From Betaproteobacteria bacterium (GTDB lineage Bacteria > Pseudomonadota > Gammaproteobacteria > Burkholderiales > Burkholderiaceae_C): a DNA stretch of 64,000 nt. Below the pieces are notes generated by a model, which was given only the letters and a program-made list of their open reading frames with translations, was not told where the DNA came from and did not search any database. Positions 42,719-53,086 of this stretch are shown here, one piece after another (the stretch's first letter is position 1; each line of letters starts with the position of its first letter). A program made the translations under genes and the position numbers. Where the stretch lies: the NCBI GenBank assembly GCA_009919175.1, contig RGCL01000004.1, forward strand, positions 1 through 64,000. Reading direction: 5' to 3'.

Positions 42719-43506
42719 ACACGCTGACCACGCAGGACGACGTCATGCTGCGCTTGCTCAATGTGGAAAGCGCCTATGGCCCCATCAAGGCCATCCGTGG
42801 CGTGAGCCTGGAGGTGCGTGTGGGCCAGATTGCCACGGTCCTGGGCAGCAACGGGGCAGGCAAGAGCACCATCCTCAAGACCATCAGCGGCATCATCGAT
42901 CCCAACAAGGGCAGCATCGAATTCAAGGGTGAAAACATCACCGCCATGGATCCCGCGCACGTGGTGCAGCGCGGCCTCATGCACGTGCCCGAGGGGCGCG
43001 AGGTCTTCCCCCTGCTGTCGGTGCGCAACAACTTGCTCATGGGGGCTTACACCCGCAAGGACCGCGATGCCGTGGAGCACGACATGGAAGCGGTGTTTCG
43101 CTACTTCCCCATCCTGAGCGAGCGCGCTCACCAGGATGCAGGCCTGCTCTCGGGCGGACAACAGCAGATGTTGGCCATCAGCCGCGCCCTCATGGCCAAT
43201 CCCGAGCTCATCCTGCTCGACGAGCCCAGCCTGGGCTTGAGCCCCAAGCTCACCAAGGAAATCTTTGAGATCGTGGTGCGCATCAACCGCGAGCGCGGCA
43301 CCACCATCTTGCTGGTGGAGCAAAACGCCAACATGGCCCTCAACGCCGCAGATTACGGCTATGTGCTGGAAAACGGCCGCATCGTGATGGAAGACACCTG
43401 TGCGCGCTTGCGTGAAAAAGACGACATCAAAGAGTTCTACCTCGGCATGAAGGAGCAAGGTGTCCGCTCCGAGCGCCGCTGGAAGAAAAAGAAGAACTGG
43501 CGCTGA
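42715..43506 (+). CDS. ABC transporter ATP-binding protein (LivF-like)
   Basis: GSNGAGKSTILKTISG; HVPEGREVFPLLSVRNNLLMGA; LSGGQQQMLAISRALMANPELILLDEPSLGLSP. Confidence 0.95.
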   Translation: MNTLTTQDDVMLRLLNVESAYGPIKAIRGVSLEVRVGQIATVLGSNGAGKSTILKTISGIIDPNKGSIEFKGENITAMDPAHVVQRGLMHVPEGREVFPLLSVRNNLLMGAYTRKDRDAVEHDMEAVFRYFPILSERAHQDAGLLSGGQQQMLAISRALMANPELILLDEPSLGLSPKLTKEIFEIVVRINRERGTTILLVEQNANMALNAADYGYVLENGRIVMEDTCARLREKDDIKEFYLGMKEQGVRSERRWKKKKNWR

Positions 43507-43509
43507 CCC

Positions 43510-45369
43510 ATGAGCAACCTCTGGAACCTCTCTCACATCCAACCCTGCCATGACGTGGTGCTGCCAGGGGACACGGTGGCCGCCATGTTCTGGAATGCGG
43601 TCCAGGCGCGTGGTCCAAAAGTGTGGTTGCGGCAAAAGGAGTTTGGCCTCTGGCGCAGTTGGACCTGGGACCAGACTGCGGCCTCGGTGAGCGAAATCGG
43701 CCATGGCCTTTTGTCGCTGGGGTTTGAACACCAGCACACCGCCTCCATCCTCTCCAACACCAATGTCGAATGGGTCCTGTCTGACCTGGCCGTGCTGTGC
43801 TGTGGCGGCGTGTGCAATGGCATCTATCCCACCGATGCGGCCTCGCAGGTTCAATACCTCTGCGAGGACTCGCGCACAGTGATCCTGTTCGTGGAAGACG
43901 ACGAACAGCTCGACAAAGCCCTGGAGGTGCGCGATCAACTGCCCCTCCTCCAAAAGATCGTGGTCTTTGACATGGAGGGCTTGCACCACCTCGACGACCC
44001 CGATGTGATCAGCCTAGAGGATTTGCGCGCGCTGGGGCGTGCCCACATGGCGCAACACCCCGGCCTGCTGGCCCAGCGCAGTGCCGCCGTCGCGCCTCAA
44101 GACCTGGCCATCCTGGTCTACACCTCGGGCACCACGGGCAAGCCCAAAGGCGCCATGCACACCCATGCCGGCATCGTCTACACCACGCACGGCTACAACA
44201 CCATCAATGCGCGCTACGACACCGATGAGTGCATGTGCTTTTTGCCCCTGTGCCACATCGCCGAGCGCCTGGGCGGCGAGTACTTCTCCCTCTACACCGG
44301 CGCAGTGCTCAACTTCGTCGAGAACCCCGAGACCGTGCCCGAGAACGTACGCGAGATTGCACCCACTGTGTTCACCGCTGTGCCCCGGGTGTGGGAAAAG
44401 TTTTATTCGGCGGTGGCCATCTCCATCAAGGAAGCGGGGGTGATCCAGCAAGCCGCCTATGCCTGGTCCATTGGCATTGGCCAGGCTGTGGCCAATAAGG
44501 TGCTGGCCCGCCAAGCCGTGCCCCTGCACCTCAAGCTCGCCTTCACCCTGGCGCGCTGGCTCGCGCTCAACAATGTGAGGAAGGTCATCGGCATCCACCG
44601 CTCGCGCTACCTGGTCACGGGCGCAGCCCCCATTTCGCCCGATCTGGTGCGCTGGTACCTGGCTTTGGGTGTGCCCATGATCGAGGTCTGGGGCATGACC
44701 GAGACCTGCGGCGCGGCCACCGGCGTTGCGCCTGACCGCATCAAACCCGGCTCCATCGGGATGCCCGCGCCGTACAACGAAATCCGCCTTGACCCGCAAA
44801 CCAGCGAAATCCAGGTCCGTGGTCCCAATGTCTTCAAGGGCTACCTGAATCTGCCCGACAAAACCGCAGAAACCATCGATCCCGACGGCTGGTTGCACAC
44901 CGGCGACGTGGGTGCGATGGACGATGAAGGGTTTTTACGGATCACCGATCGGATGAAAGACATCATCATCACAGCTGGTGGCAAGAACATCACCCCCAGC
45001 GAGTTGGAAAACGAGCTGAAGTTCTCGCCCTACATCACCGATGCAGTGGTGATTGGCGACCGGCGTCCCTACCTGGTCGCGATCATCATGATCGATCAGG
45101 AAAACGTGGAAAAGTTTGCTCAGGATGCCGATGTACCGTTCAGCAATTACGCCTCTCTCACGCGCACGCCCGAGGTGCAGTCGCTCATCCTGGCCGAAAT
45201 CGACCGCGTCAATGTCAAATTCGCCCGCGTGGAGCAAATCAAGCGGTTCTTCCTCCTTGACACCCAACTCACCGCCGAGGACGAGGAACTGACCCCCACC
45301 ATGAAGCTCAAACGCAAGCTCATCGAAAAGAAATACGCCGAGCGCATCGAGACGATGTACCGGTCCTGA
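43510..45369 (+). CDS. AMP-dependent acyl-CoA synthetase (long-chain type)
   Basis: LVYTSGTTGKPKGAMHTHAG; EVWGMTETCGAATG; DGWLHTGDVGAMDDEGFLRITDRMKDIIITAGGKNITPSELE. Confidence 0.94.
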   Translation: MSNLWNLSHIQPCHDVVLPGDTVAAMFWNAVQARGPKVWLRQKEFGLWRSWTWDQTAASVSEIGHGLLSLGFEHQHTASILSNTNVEWVLSDLAVLCCGGVCNGIYPTDAASQVQYLCEDSRTVILFVEDDEQLDKALEVRDQLPLLQKIVVFDMEGLHHLDDPDVISLEDLRALGRAHMAQHPGLLAQRSAAVAPQDLAILVYTSGTTGKPKGAMHTHAGIVYTTHGYNTINARYDTDECMCFLPLCHIAERLGGEYFSLYTGAVLNFVENPETVPENVREIAPTVFTAVPRVWEKFYSAVAISIKEAGVIQQAAYAWSIGIGQAVANKVLARQAVPLHLKLAFTLARWLALNNVRKVIGIHRSRYLVTGAAPISPDLVRWYLALGVPMIEVWGMTETCGAATGVAPDRIKPGSIGMPAPYNEIRLDPQTSEIQVRGPNVFKGYLNLPDKTAETIDPDGWLHTGDVGAMDDEGFLRITDRMKDIIITAGGKNITPSELENELKFSPYITDAVVIGDRRPYLVAIIMIDQENVEKFAQDADVPFSNYASLTRTPEVQSLILAEIDRVNVKFARVEQIKRFFLLDTQLTAEDEELTPTMKLKRKLIEKKYAERIETMYRS

Positions 45370-45404
45370 CCCCTTTTTTGTTTCATTCAACAAGGAGACC
45401 TCCC

Positions 45405-46559
45405 ATGAAACGCAATCTGAGCATCCTGGCCCTGGCCCTGGCGCTGGGCAGTGCCGCATTCGCCCAGCAAGGCGTGAGCAAGGACACCCTGACCTTAGGG
45501 TCGATTCAGGACCTCTCCGGACCACTGGCAGGCTTTGGCAAGCAGGTGCGCATGGGTCTGCTGCTGGCTGCTGACGAAATCAACGAGCAAGGCGGTGTGA
45601 ATGGCCGCAAGATCGTGATCAAGATCGAAGACTCCGGCTATGACCCCAAAAAGGCCGTGCTGGCCGCGCAAAAGCTGGTCAACCAAGACAAGATCTTCGC
45701 CATGATCGGCCACATCGGCACGGCGCAAAACCTCGCAGCCATGCCCGTTCAATTCAGCAAGAACGTCATCAACTTCTTCCCAGTGACGGCGGCGCGCGAA
45801 ATGTTCGAGCCCCTGCATCCGCTCAAGTACGCTTTTGCGGCCACTTACTACGACCAGATGCGCCTGGCCGCGCCCAAGCTGGTGAAAGAAAAGAACCTGC
45901 AAAAGATCTGCACCATCTACCAGGACGACGAATTCGGCCTGGAAGTCTTCCGGGGTGCTGAAGCCGGCCTCAAGTCCATTGGCATGGACTTCACCGAGAA
46001 AACCACCTACAAGCGGGGCGCGACCGAGTTCTCGTCCCAGGTGGCTCGCATGAAGTCGGCGGGTTGCGAGATGGTGGTCCTGGGCACCATCATCCGCGAA
46101 ACCGTGGGCACCATTGGCGAGTCCCGCAAAACGGGCTTCAACCCGGTCTTCCTGGGTTCCTCGGCCTCCTACACCGACTTGATCCACAAGCTGGGCGGAC
46201 GCGCCATGGACGGCCTCTATGCCACCATGACTTCGCAGCACCCCTACTTGGATGAGGCCTCCCAGCCCATCAACTTCTGGGCCAACAAGTACAAGACCAA
46301 GTTCAACGAAGACCCCACCGTGTTCTCCGTGTACGGCTATCAGGCGCTGAGCCACTTTGCCAACGCGGCCAGCAAGGCCGGCAAAAATCTGACTCATGAA
46401 ACCTTCATCAAGGCCATGGACTCCACCACCATCCAGCCCGACATTTTTGGCAGCCCCGCGATGACCTTCAGCGCCACCAAGCGCCTGGGCAGCAACACCT
46501 CACGCCTGTCGCAAATCCAGGAAGGCCGCTGGAAAGTGGTGTCGGGTTACGTGCAGTGA
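45405..46559 (+). CDS. ABC transporter substrate-binding protein (branched-chain amino acid/amide type)
   Basis: Signal peptide MKRNLSILALALALGSAAFA; DTLTLGSIQDLSGPLAGFGKQVRMGLLLAADEINEQGGVNGRKI. Confidence 0.94.
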   Translation: MKRNLSILALALALGSAAFAQQGVSKDTLTLGSIQDLSGPLAGFGKQVRMGLLLAADEINEQGGVNGRKIVIKIEDSGYDPKKAVLAAQKLVNQDKIFAMIGHIGTAQNLAAMPVQFSKNVINFFPVTAAREMFEPLHPLKYAFAATYYDQMRLAAPKLVKEKNLQKICTIYQDDEFGLEVFRGAEAGLKSIGMDFTEKTTYKRGATEFSSQVARMKSAGCEMVVLGTIIRETVGTIGESRKTGFNPVFLGSSASYTDLIHKLGGRAMDGLYATMTSQHPYLDEASQPINFWANKYKTKFNEDPTVFSVYGYQALSHFANAASKAGKNLTHETFIKAMDSTTIQPDIFGSPAMTFSATKRLGSNTSRLSQIQEGRWKVVSGYVQ

Positions 46560-46606
46560 TCCCAACTCAGAAACGGGCTTGTGGCCCGCTTCCTTGATCT
46601 GAATTC

Positions 46607-46636
46607 AACGCCCTCTCAGGAGGGCGTTTTTTTTGA
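46607..46636 (+). terminator. Rho-independent terminator
   Basis: AACGCCCTC-TCAG-GAGGGCGTT followed by a T tract; 9-bp perfect stem. Confidence 0.9.
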
Positions 46637-46661
46637 GTAGGCAACAGACGATAGACCCCGT

Positions 46662-48323
46662 TCAGCCCTGCGACAACGCCCGCTCCACGATGGCGGCAGC
46701 CCCTGGAATCGGCGCACTGCCTAGGGTGCCGCGCCACTTGCGGCTCAATCGCGTCTGACAAAACGCCACCGCCACCGATTCGGGTGCATGGGCGATGAGC
46801 AGGCTGGCCTGCATCAGCAAGGCCAATTGTTCGGTGAGCCCACGCGCAGCGGCTTCGTCGGTGCTGTGCTGGGGATGGGCCAGGGTCGAGACCAAGTCCT
46901 GGTAAGCCGCATCCCAGTCGGCATGGAAACCGCGTGCGCCTTGCCACTCCTGCTGCAAGGCCTCCTGACATTGCGGACCTCGCGCGAGGGCGCGCAACAC
47001 GTCCAGGCACATGACATTGCCCGATCCCTCCCAAATGGAATTGAGCGGGCTTTCGCGAAAGAGCCGGCCAAAGGGTCCTTCTTCCACATAGCCCGCACCA
47101 CCGGTGACCTCCATGGCCTCGGCCATGGCCTGGGGCGTGCGCTTGCACACCCAGTATTTGGCCGCAGGGGTGAGGATGCGGCGCAAGGCCAACTCGGACT
47201 CACTGGCCTGTGCGTCATAGGTACGCGCCAAACGCAAAGCCAACCACATGGCAGCTTCGCTCTCCAGCGACAAATCGGCCAGCACGGTTTGCATCAGGTC
47301 GTGTTCGCTCAATCGGCGGCCAAAGGCACTGCGCGCTCGGGCATGGTGAATGGCCTGGCTCACGCCTGCGCGCAAGAGGCCAGCCGAGCCAATGGTGCAG
47401 TCCAGCCGGGTGTGGTTGCCCATTTCCAGGATGGTGGGAATGCCACGTCCCACCTCGCCCACACGCCAGGCGCTGGCCGCATCGAACTCGACCTCGGAGG
47501 AGGCATTCGAGTGGTTGCCGATCTTGTCTTTCAAGCGCTGGATGCGGATGCGGTTGAGCGAGCCATCAGGCAAGACGCGCGGCAAAAAGAAACAGGTCAA
47601 CCCCGCCGAGCTACCTGGGTCGGTTTGCGCAAGGATCAAAAAGGCATCGCACATCGGCGCCGAAAAAAACCACTTGTGCCCAGTGACCTGGTATTGCTCA
47701 CCCCACTCGCTCATGCCCACGGCCTGAGCCAGTGTGGTGTTGCTGCGCACATCGGAGCCGCCTTGCTTTTCGGTCATGCCCATGCCCATGGTCACCGCTT
47801 TTTTGCTGCGCACAAAAGTCAAACGTGGGTCGTAGTCGTTGGCCAAAAGGCGCGGCAACCAATCGGCGGCCAGCTGGGGATGGCGTGCCATCACTGGGAC
47901 CACAGCAAAGGTCATGGTCACGGGGCATTGCACTCCGTTTTCCAATTGGCTAAAGAGGTAATAGGCGGCGGCTCGGTGCACCTGCGCGCCCGCGCCCGGC
48001 TGCGCCCAGGGTGAAGCGTGCAGGCCGTCGCTCAAGGCCATGTGCATGAGCTGGTGGTAGGCCGGATGAAAGCTCACCTCGTCGATGCGGTGGCCAAAGC
48101 GGTCAAAGGCCTTGAGGCTGGGCTTGTTCGCATTGGCCTCGATGGCCCACTGCTGAGCCTGGGCACTGCCATAGCGTTGCCCCATGTCCGACAAGCGGGC
48201 TTGTTGCTCGGTGCTGGGCTGGGCCAAGACCCGCGTGGCCTGCTGCAAGGCCGAGTCGACCGCGTAGAGGTTGACGTCCACAAACGGGGTGGACTGGTTG
48301 AAGACGCTGTGGGTGTCCGACAT
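46662..48323 (-). CDS. AidB-like acyl-CoA dehydrogenase family protein
   Basis: MGMGMTEKQGGSDVRSNTT; EVTGGAGYVEEGPFGRLFRESPLNSIWEGSGNVMCLDVLRAL; start at MSDTHSVFNQ. Confidence 0.9.
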   Translation of the reverse strand: MSDTHSVFNQSTPFVDVNLYAVDSALQQATRVLAQPSTEQQARLSDMGQRYGSAQAQQWAIEANANKPSLKAFDRFGHRIDEVSFHPAYHQLMHMALSDGLHASPWAQPGAGAQVHRAAAYYLFSQLENGVQCPVTMTFAVVPVMARHPQLAADWLPRLLANDYDPRLTFVRSKKAVTMGMGMTEKQGGSDVRSNTTLAQAVGMSEWGEQYQVTGHKWFFSAPMCDAFLILAQTDPGSSAGLTCFFLPRVLPDGSLNRIRIQRLKDKIGNHSNASSEVEFDAASAWRVGEVGRGIPTILEMGNHTRLDCTIGSAGLLRAGVSQAIHHARARSAFGRRLSEHDLMQTVLADLSLESEAAMWLALRLARTYDAQASESELALRRILTPAAKYWVCKRTPQAMAEAMEVTGGAGYVEEGPFGRLFRESPLNSIWEGSGNVMCLDVLRALARGPQCQEALQQEWQGARGFHADWDAAYQDLVSTLAHPQHSTDEAAARGLTEQLALLMQASLLIAHAPESVAVAFCQTRLSRKWRGTLGSAPIPGAAAIVERALSQG

Positions 48324-48351
48324 GGTGCGACCTCGGTGGATGTGCCAGACC

Positions 48352-50331
48352 TCAGGCCTGGATGTGGGCAACGATGTGGCGGGCGGCCACCTGCTGGCCT
48401 ACCCCCACCGTCAATTGGGTCACCTGCCCGGCACGCGGCGCGCACAAGCGATGCTCCATCTTCATGGCTTCGAGCACGAGCAAGACATCGCCCGCCTGCA
48501 CCTGATCCCCCAGGGCCACCTCGACGCGCACCACACGCCCGTGCAAGGGGGCGCTCACGGTGCCATCGGCCACGGCGGCATGGCGGCTGGAGGGCTGCAG
48601 GCTCACGTCCTCGCCTTCGCACTGGGACAGGCCCGATTGCATCCAGAATGCATCGCCCGCGCGCACCCACTGCGCCACCACAGGCTGACCATCGATGCAG
48701 GCCGACACCACCTGCGCGTCGAGCACCTGCCAATTGCTCAAGTGCCAGGTTTGCTCGCCCAGGCTCACCTGCCAGTCCTGGGCATGCCCCACAAGATGCC
48801 AGCTTTGGCGCGCCTCACCCGACTGGATCACCACCTGTCGCTCCAGGCGGTGCGAGGCATGCCACAGGGGCTCCTGCGCCGTTTGCCAACCATGGGGCGC
48901 GACCGCCAGTGTCAGGGCGGCCAGCGCCTGCAAGCGCACATCTGGCACAGGCTGGAGGGCCTGCGCCTCGTCGGCCAGGAAACCCGTGTGCGCCGCACCA
49001 GCCTCGAACACGGGGTGCGCCAGCACCTGGGCCAACAACACGCGGTTGGTGGGCAGGCCCAGGCACACGGTCTGCGACAAGGCCCGCATCATGCGCTGGC
49101 GCGCATCGTCCCGGTCTGTGCCGTGGGCGATGAGCTTGCCCAGCATGGAGTCGTAAAACGGGCTGATGGTTTGCCCGCTGTGCAAAGCCGCATCGACCCG
49201 CACGCCTTCGGGCGCTTGCCAGCGCTGCAAGCGCCCCGCTTGCGGCAAATGCGATTGAGCCGGGTCTTCGGCACACAGGCGCACTTCCAGCGCGTGGCCA
49301 GACGATTCAAAGCGTGCGAGCAATTCATCCTGATCCAGGCTCAAGGGCTCGCCACGCGCCACACGAAACTGCCACGCCACCAGATCCAGCCCCGTGAGGC
49401 ATTCGGTCACCGGGTGCTCGACCTGCAAGCGCGTGTTCATCTCCATGAACCAGAACTCACCCTGGGCATTGAGCAAAAACTCCACCGTCCCGGCCCCACA
49501 GTAGCCGGCCTGGCCGGCCGACTGCGCCACGCGAATCGCAGCCCCACCCATGCGGCGACGCAAGGCCGCATCGACTCGGGGTGAGGGAGCCTCCTCGATG
49601 AGCTTTTGATGCCGACGTTGCACCGAACAATCGCGCTCGCCCAGGTGCAACACATGCCCATGGGCATCGGCCAGGATTTGTACCTCGACATGGCGCGGCT
49701 CAATGAGGGCGCGCTCAAGCAGCAGGCGGCCATCGCCAAACGCCGCCTGTGCCTCGGCCTGGGCTGATGCCAATGCCGCAGGCAATTCGTCTGGCTCAGT
49801 GACCAAGCGCATGCCGCGCCCGCCACCGCCCGCTGCCGCCTTGACCATGATGGGCCAACCCAGACCCTTGGCTTGGCTATGCAAGGCCTTCAAGTCCAGG
49901 CTGGCCGATGTGCCGGGCAGGACGGGTACGCCCGCACGCTGCATGCGTTCGCGGGCATTGGCCTTGTCCCCCATGGCTCGCATGGCCGAGGGCGCAGGTC
50001 CTATCCAGACCAGGCCCGCATCGATCACGGCTTGGGCAAAGTCAGCGTTCTCAGACAAAAACCCATAACCGGGATGCACCGCCTGGGCGCCGCTTTGGCC
50101 AGCCGCATGAAGGAGTTTGGCGATGTCGAGGTACGAGTCGGCAGGGCGCTCACCGCCCAGGCTGACCACCTGGTCGCAGGCCTGCAGGTGGGGCGCACCG
50201 CGATCGGCATCCGAATGCACACCCACACAACGCAGCCCCAGTTGCCGGGCTGTGCGCGCCACGCGGGCCACGATCTCGCCACGATTGGCGATGAGCACGC
50301 TGTCAAAGGGTTGGAAGCGACCTGAGCCCAC
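48352..50331 (-). CDS. Acyl-CoA carboxylase biotin-carboxylase/biotin-carrier alpha subunit (geranyl-/3-methylcrotonyl-/propionyl-CoA carboxylase family)
   Basis: GRFQPFDSVLIANRGEIVARVARTARQLGLRCVGVHSDAD; MVKAAAGGGGRGMR; C-terminal biotin motif VLEAMKMEHRL; GTG start inferred at 50331. Confidence 0.93.
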   Translation of the reverse strand: MGSGRFQPFDSVLIANRGEIVARVARTARQLGLRCVGVHSDADRGAPHLQACDQVVSLGGERPADSYLDIAKLLHAAGQSGAQAVHPGYGFLSENADFAQAVIDAGLVWIGPAPSAMRAMGDKANARERMQRAGVPVLPGTSASLDLKALHSQAKGLGWPIMVKAAAGGGGRGMRLVTEPDELPAALASAQAEAQAAFGDGRLLLERALIEPRHVEVQILADAHGHVLHLGERDCSVQRRHQKLIEEAPSPRVDAALRRRMGGAAIRVAQSAGQAGYCGAGTVEFLLNAQGEFWFMEMNTRLQVEHPVTECLTGLDLVAWQFRVARGEPLSLDQDELLARFESSGHALEVRLCAEDPAQSHLPQAGRLQRWQAPEGVRVDAALHSGQTISPFYDSMLGKLIAHGTDRDDARQRMMRALSQTVCLGLPTNRVLLAQVLAHPVFEAGAAHTGFLADEAQALQPVPDVRLQALAALTLAVAPHGWQTAQEPLWHASHRLERQVVIQSGEARQSWHLVGHAQDWQVSLGEQTWHLSNWQVLDAQVVSACIDGQPVVAQWVRAGDAFWMQSGLSQCEGEDVSLQPSSRHAAVADGTVSAPLHGRVVRVEVALGDQVQAGDVLLVLEAMKMEHRLCAPRAGQVTQLTVGVGQQVAARHIVAHIQA

Positions 50332-50336
50332 GCGCG

Positions 50337-51488
50337 TCAGGTCCTGGGCAAGGTGTGCATGAATTTGCAAATGATGCCCAGCATCACCTCGTCGGCGCCG
50401 CCGCCAATCGAGGCCAGACGTCCGTCGCGGTACATCCGCGAAATGGGGTTCTCCCAGGTGAAGCCCATGCCCCCCCAAAACTGCAAACAGGCATCGGGCA
50501 CGGTGCGCAAGAGGCGACCGGCCTTGAGTTTGGCCATGGATGCCCACTCGGTCACATCGCGCCCGGCGATGTAGTGCTCGGTGGCCATGTAGGTGAGCGC
50601 GCGCAGGGACTCGACTTCGGTCTTGAGCTCAGCCAGCTTGAAGTGCACCGTTTGATTGTCGAGGATGGCGCGGCCAAAAGCCTCGCGCTCGCGGGTGTAG
50701 TCAATCGTCTGGTCGATGCAGTTGATCAGCCCCTGGATGGCATTGGCCGCGCACCACAGGCGCTCTTCCTGGAACTGCTGCATCTGATAGATGAAGCCCA
50801 TGCCCTCCTCGCCAATGCGATAGCGCTGAGGCACGCGCACGCTGTCGAAATGGATCACGCCGGTGTCACTGGCCATCATGCCGATCTTGCGGATCTTGCG
50901 CGCGCGCGTGATGCCTGGTGTGTTCATGGGCACCATGATCAAGCTTTTGTTCTTGTGGGCAGCACCCTCGCTGGTGTTGGCCAGCAGACACATCCAGTCG
51001 GCTTGCAAGCTGTTGGTGATCCACATCTTGCCGCCATCGATCACATAGTCGTCGCCATCTTTGCGTGCGGTGGTGCGAATGGAGGCCACATCAGAGCCCG
51101 CACCGGGCTCGGACACCCCGATGCAGCCCACTTGCTCGCCCCGAATCGCTGGCACCAGGAATTGCTCGCACAGCGCTTTGGAGCCAAACCGCGCCAGGGC
51201 GGGGGTGGCCATGTCGGTTTGAACGCCAATCGCCATGGGGATGGCACCGCAGCTGATGTGCCCCAGGGTCTGCGCCATCATCACCGAATAGGAATAGTCC
51301 AGACCCAGGCCACCATACTCGGTGGGCTTGGTCAAACCGAGGAATCCCAGATCGCCCAGCTTGCGAAACACATCGTGAGCGGGGAACTGTTCAGCGGCCT
51401 CCCAGTCGTCCACGTGGGGGTTGATCTCTTGGTCAATGAAGCGCTTGAGGTTGCGCTCGAGCTCTTCGTGTTCATGGGTGATCAGCAT
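50337..51488 (-). CDS. Acyl-CoA dehydrogenase (possible AtuD/citronellyl-CoA or isovaleryl-CoA dehydrogenase-like)
   Basis: IGVSEPGAGSDVASIRTTARKDGDDYVIDGGKMWITN; QFWGGMGFTWENPISRMYRDGRLASIGGGADEVMLGIICK. Confidence 0.92.
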   Translation of the reverse strand: MLITHEHEELERNLKRFIDQEINPHVDDWEAAEQFPAHDVFRKLGDLGFLGLTKPTEYGGLGLDYSYSVMMAQTLGHISCGAIPMAIGVQTDMATPALARFGSKALCEQFLVPAIRGEQVGCIGVSEPGAGSDVASIRTTARKDGDDYVIDGGKMWITNSLQADWMCLLANTSEGAAHKNKSLIMVPMNTPGITRARKIRKIGMMASDTGVIHFDSVRVPQRYRIGEEGMGFIYQMQQFQEERLWCAANAIQGLINCIDQTIDYTREREAFGRAILDNQTVHFKLAELKTEVESLRALTYMATEHYIAGRDVTEWASMAKLKAGRLLRTVPDACLQFWGGMGFTWENPISRMYRDGRLASIGGGADEVMLGIICKFMHTLPRT

Positions 51489-51511
51489 GGGGGCTCCAGT
51501 TCAAGGGGATG

Positions 51512-53086
51512 TCAGGGTCTGGCCACGCCATATTGCATGGGCCTCAGGGGGGTGTGTTGGGCGCGTTGGCACAGGCCCAAGGTGAGGGTCAGGACACGGC
51601 GCGTGTCACGCGGATCAATGATGCCGTCATCGAGCAACAAACCCGAGGTGTAAAAGGCGCTCATCTGCCGCTCAAAGGTGTCCACCACGCGCTGCTGCAT
51701 GGCTTGCAAGCGGGCTGGGTCGACTGACTCGCCTTTGGCCCGCGCCGACTCCTGCATCACGATGCCCATGGTGCCCGCTGCCTGCTGCGGACCCATCACC
51801 GCCGTTTGGGCGTTGGGCCACACGAACAGGAAGCGGGGACCAAAGGCGCGGCCACACATGCCGTAGTTGCCCGCGCCAAACGAGGCGCCGCACTGCACGG
51901 TGATCTGTGGCACACGGGCATTGGAGAGCGCCTGGATCTGCTTGGAGCCGTGCTTGATCATGCCGGCTTGCTCGGACTCTTTGCCCACAATGAAGCCCGT
52001 GGTGTTTTGCAGCCACACCAGAGGTAAGCCGCTTTGGTCGCAGGCTTGCACAAAGTGGGCGATCTTGTTGCTGCCAGCCGGATCGATGGGACCGTTGTTG
52101 CTGATCACGCCCACGCGGTGTGCGCCAATCGATGCATGGACGCACAAGGAGGCCGGGCCATGATCGGCCTTGAATTCCAGCCATTGGGAGCCATCGACCA
52201 CATGCCGCAGCACCTCACGCATGTCGATGGGGGTGCGCCAATCGGGCGGCATGAGGTCGAGCAAGCCCTCGGCCTGAACCAGCGGGGCCAGATCGGCAGA
52301 GGGGGTGAAGTCGGAAGACTGCCAGCCCAGAGCGGCAATCAACTCGCGCGCCAGACCCAGGGCATGGGCATCGTCTTCGGCCACGTACTCGGCCAGACCC
52401 GACACACTGGCGTGCATGTCAGCACCACCCAGGGCTTCGTCATCGGCCACTTCGCCGGTGGCCGCTTGCAGCAAGGCCGGCCCAGCCAGAAATGCACGCC
52501 CGCGCCCACGCACCATGATCACGTAGTCGGATAAGCCCGTCATGTAGGCCCCACCCGCCGTCGAAGGACCATGGACCACGGCCAACACAGGAATGCCCGC
52601 CGCTGACAAGCGGGTGAGGAGATGGAAGTTCCCACCGCCATGAATGAACTGTTCCACCCGGTACTGCAGCAGGTTGGCCCCGGCAGACTCCACCAGGTGC
52701 ACAAAGGGCAAGTGGTTTTCCAGGGCAATGCGCTGGGCACGCTGGAATTTTTCCAGACCCATGGGCTGCAAGGCGCCGGCATCGATGCCCGCATCGTCGG
52801 CCACCAGCATGACCCAAGTGCCCGATACACGGCCTATGCCGGTGATCAGACCCCCACCCGCCACGGACTTGTCCGGGTCTGGCGTGTCTTGCAGCCAGCC
52901 CGCCAGGGTGGAGAGTTCAAGAAAGGGCGAACCAGGATCGAGCAGGCGTTGCACGCGCTCGCGGGGGAGCAACTGCCCGCGCCGCGTCATGCGCGGCAGG
53001 GCCTGCGCGCTGCGCTCGCGGGTGCGCGCCTCGATCTCGCGCCAGCGTGCCAGGGTTTGGGCGTGGTGTTCGCGGTGTGTGCTCAT
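51512..53086 (-). CDS. Acyl-CoA carboxylase carboxyltransferase beta subunit
   Basis: RERVQRLLDPGSPFLELSTLAG; NNGPIDPAGSNKIAHFVQACDQSGLPLVWLQNTTGFIVGKESEQAGMIKHG. Confidence 0.94.
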   Translation of the reverse strand: MSTHREHHAQTLARWREIEARTRERSAQALPRMTRRGQLLPRERVQRLLDPGSPFLELSTLAGWLQDTPDPDKSVAGGGLITGIGRVSGTWVMLVADDAGIDAGALQPMGLEKFQRAQRIALENHLPFVHLVESAGANLLQYRVEQFIHGGGNFHLLTRLSAAGIPVLAVVHGPSTAGGAYMTGLSDYVIMVRGRGRAFLAGPALLQAATGEVADDEALGGADMHASVSGLAEYVAEDDAHALGLARELIAALGWQSSDFTPSADLAPLVQAEGLLDLMPPDWRTPIDMREVLRHVVDGSQWLEFKADHGPASLCVHASIGAHRVGVISNNGPIDPAGSNKIAHFVQACDQSGLPLVWLQNTTGFIVGKESEQAGMIKHGSKQIQALSNARVPQITVQCGASFGAGNYGMCGRAFGPRFLFVWPNAQTAVMGPQQAAGTMGIVMQESARAKGESVDPARLQAMQQRVVDTFERQMSAFYTSGLLLDDGIIDPRDTRRVLTLTLGLCQRAQHTPLRPMQYGVARP

